Below are positions 62,382-64,000 of a DNA stretch of 64,000 nucleotides, in pieces. The DNA is taken from the NCBI RefSeq assembly GCF_000612625.1, contig NZ_CCAS010000001.1:62001-126000 (forward strand), in the 5' to 3' direction. This DNA comes from Neobacillus jeddahensis (lineage in GTDB: Bacteria > Bacillota > Bacilli > Bacillales > Cytobacillaceae). Numbering within the stretch: position 1 is the first letter of the stretch; each line of letters opens with the position of its first letter. The notes below the pieces were generated by a model, which was not told where the DNA came from, made no database searches, and was given only the letters and a program-made list of their open reading frames with translations. The position numbers were made by a program, and so were the translations under genes.

Positions 62382-63257
62382 ATGGAGAAAGAAGGATACA
62401 TTGAGGTTACAGGGGGAAGGGTTTGGGTTCATACATATGGTTTACAGTCTAAAGGGATACCACTGATTATTTTACATGGTGGCCCTGGTTCATCGTGCTA
62501 CTCACTACAAGTTCTTAAAGCCTTGGCACCGGATCGCCCTGTGATTTTATATGATCAATTGGGTTGTGGAAGATCTGATCGACCTACAGATACAAAGCTT
62601 TGGCATATTGACCGATTTTTAGAGGAATTAGGTCAAATTCGACAAGCACTAAACATTGATGAAGTACATATTCTAGGTCATTCCTGGGGAACGACGCTAG
62701 CTGCTGCTTATTACTTAACTAAGCCAAGCGGTGTAAAAAGTATCATATTTTCAAGTCCTTGCTTAAGTGCACCCCTATGGGAACAAGACCAAAAGAAAAA
62801 CCTTCAGATGTTGCCAGCAGATATCCAGGAAACGATCAAACGCTGTGAAGAACAGGGAACAACGGATTCAGCAGAATTTGCTGCCGCGATTGAGGTATTT
62901 AGTAAACACTTTGTTAACAGACTGGAGGATAAACCAGAATGGTTAGAACAAAAACCAGCTGACTATCGAAATGCTGAAATCTATCAGATCATGTGGGGCC
63001 CATCAGAATTTACCGTCCTTGGAAACCTAAGGGAATTCGATTGTACACCACAATTAAAGGAACTTACTTGCCCTACCTTATATACGTGTGGGCGTTTTGA
63101 TGAGGCGACCCCAGATACAACGGAGTACTATAGCCGTTTGACACCAGGTTCATCCTTTCATGTCTTTGAGAACAGCGCTCATATGCCCTATATTGAAGAG
63201 ACGGACGAATATTTAACGGTTATCGGGCATTTCCTTTCCAGTGTTGAGAAGCTATAA
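62382..63257 (+). CDS. Proline-iminopeptidase-like alpha/beta hydrolase
   Basis: A 291-residue S33-family hydrolase. Oxyanion motif HGGPG (32-36), nucleophile elbow GHSWG with Ser101, acid Asp in CGRFDEATPD and base His in NSAHMPYIEE. The HGGPG motif and size fit prolyl aminopeptidase or the tricorn F1 type; many such enzymes remove N-terminal residues from small peptides. No signal peptide. Preceded by AGGGGGAG; monocistronic. Confidence 0.85.
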   Translation: MEKEGYIEVTGGRVWVHTYGLQSKGIPLIILHGGPGSSCYSLQVLKALAPDRPVILYDQLGCGRSDRPTDTKLWHIDRFLEELGQIRQALNIDEVHILGHSWGTTLAAAYYLTKPSGVKSIIFSSPCLSAPLWEQDQKKNLQMLPADIQETIKRCEEQGTTDSAEFAAAIEVFSKHFVNRLEDKPEWLEQKPADYRNAEIYQIMWGPSEFTVLGNLREFDCTPQLKELTCPTLYTCGRFDEATPDTTEYYSRLTPGSSFHVFENSAHMPYIEETDEYLTVIGHFLSSVEKL

Positions 63258-63276
63258 TTTAATCACAAAAAGACAG

Positions 63277-63306
63277 GAGTTCTTCACATAGTGGAGAGCT
63301 CTTTTT
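63277..63306 (+). terminator. Terminator of the iminopeptidase-like gene
   Basis: Stem GAGTTCT/AGAGCTC (one wobble) followed by five T. Confidence 0.65.
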
Positions 63307-63465
63307 CTGTCGAAAAGCGATCGAGGAGTATTTTGCTGAAGAAATCGCTTTGATTTACTGATCTAACATATAAAAATGTTGTGACAGCTAAGAATCTTAA
63401 AGGAAAATGGAGGAAAATGTCGAAAGAATAATTGAATATAAATATCAAGTAAAGAGGAATTAAAC

Positions 63466-64000
63466 ATGAAAAGATTAGGTCAAATTTTTCTGGTGCTCCT
63501 ATCAATCGGATTTACTAGTTACCAAAAAGTTGCTGACGGTCACACTTTTTTTACGCTAGACTTTTTTATATTTACCATCATTGCCTGGTTTGTCGGCTGG
63601 CAATACGATAAGGCCCGCTTTTTTGAAAAAAAAGCACGTGAAAGTGAAGAGAGTTATAAGCGATTGTTAGATTCGCTGCCGGAACCTGTTTATATTACCC
63701 ATAATCATCGATTCCTATATGTGAATAATGCAGCAGCGCAAATGATTGGCGCAATTAATAAAGAGGATCTTTTCGGCAAGCAAATTTTTGAATTTATTGT
63801 ACCCGAGTACGAAGCGCGATTACTGGAACGATTTAAGCAGCTTAATAAAGTGAAACGTCCGATCAACGCCATTGAATATAAAGCAAAACGGTTGGATGGA
63901 TCAAAGTTTTTTTTTGAAGTGTCCTCTTTGTCTATTGTTTTTGGCGGAAAAGAGGCCATCCTTTCGATTGGTAAGGATGTGACTGATCGAAAAGAACAGA
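63466..64000 (+). CDS. PAS-domain sensor protein, N-terminal part (cut by window end)
   Basis: An open frame from ATG 63466, with AAAGAGG upstream, that runs off the window after 178 codons. Two membrane segments (about 5-18 and 30-48) are followed by a short helix and a PAS domain beginning SYKRLLDSLPEPVYIT and continuing to SIGKDVTDRKEQ, a typical PAS end. The missing part is probably a histidine kinase or a GGDEF/EAL output domain, but this cannot be seen. Confidence 0.8.
   Translation, partial: MKRLGQIFLVLLSIGFTSYQKVADGHTFFTLDFFIFTIIAWFVGWQYDKARFFEKKARESEESYKRLLDSLPEPVYITHNHRFLYVNNAAAQMIGAINKEDLFGKQIFEFIVPEYEARLLERFKQLNKVKRPINAIEYKAKRLDGSKFFFEVSSLSIVFGGKEAILSIGKDVTDRKEQ

Noticed and set aside
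1-64000. CRISPR arrays, tRNA and rRNA genes, insertion sequences, prophage genes
   Set aside because: No regularly spaced repeats, no cloverleaf or rRNA-like stretches and no transposase, integrase or phage structural genes were recognised.

Overview
The window looks like a chromosomal segment of a low-GC Gram-positive spore former of the Bacillaceae (Bacillus/Neobacillus-like). The evidence is A+T-rich DNA, strong AGGAGG-type ribosome sites, frequent TTG and GTG starts, hairpin-plus-U-tract terminators, and gene families typical of Bacillus (DUF3231, YwaF-like, intracellular subtilisin, DUF3006). No rRNA, tRNA, insertion sequence, prophage or CRISPR array was seen. Species cannot be fixed from the sequence alone.

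Layout. 0-5 kb: assorted single genes (double GNAT acetyltransferase, unknown protein, Lin0512-family protein, secreted ComEC-like metallo-beta-lactamase-fold lipoprotein with a DUF3006 partner, methyltransferase). 5.2-12.8 kb: a complete four-gene Wadjet operon in the order jetD-jetA-jetB-jetC (SMC-type anti-plasmid defence), closed by a strong terminator and followed by a REP-like inverted repeat. 13-17 kb: nitronate monooxygenase, a Bcr/CflA-type efflux pump, and an SEC-C zinc-motif protein.

17.4-45.3 kb: a 28-kb catabolic island that I read as ectoine/hydroxyectoine import and degradation. It has two PucR-family regulators, two paralogous EhuB-type binding proteins, one set of EhuC/EhuD/EhuA transporter parts, three DoeA-type (creatinase-fold, M24-like) ectoine hydrolases, EutB (dehydratase-like) and EutC (ornithine-cyclodeaminase-like), two M20 amidohydrolases, an aldehyde dehydrogenase (DoeC-like), and an MHS-type H+ symporter. 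Added parts are not in the textbook pathway: a fumarate-reductase-like flavoprotein with a 2Fe-2S subunit, a DAO-type dehydrogenase with its own ETF pair, a racemase-family protein, a homoserine dehydrogenase and a cystathionine-gamma-synthase-like PLP enzyme. The usual AspA/AstE-type deacetylase DoeB and class III aminotransferase DoeD are not visible, so the route after ring opening may be novel. A shared 15-bp motif lies about 18-21 bp upstream of the -10 box of four island promoters and is a good candidate for a PucR operator. Near-identical terminator hairpins flank the island.

45.4-64 kb: housekeeping and signalling genes: acetyltransferase, YwaF-like membrane protein, two short genes under 60 codons, intracellular subtilisin, SstT serine/threonine symporter with a long leader, DUF1801 and DUF3231 proteins, a LytS/LytT-type two-component system next to an OFA-family transporter with a tandem direct-repeat operator (resembling the E. 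coli YpdAB-YhjX pyruvate module), a MEDS/PAS sensor kinase, an MdtG-like efflux pump, a TetM-type ribosome-protection GTPase, a small ABM-fold protein, a proline-iminopeptidase-like hydrolase and, at the right edge, the start of a PAS-domain sensor.
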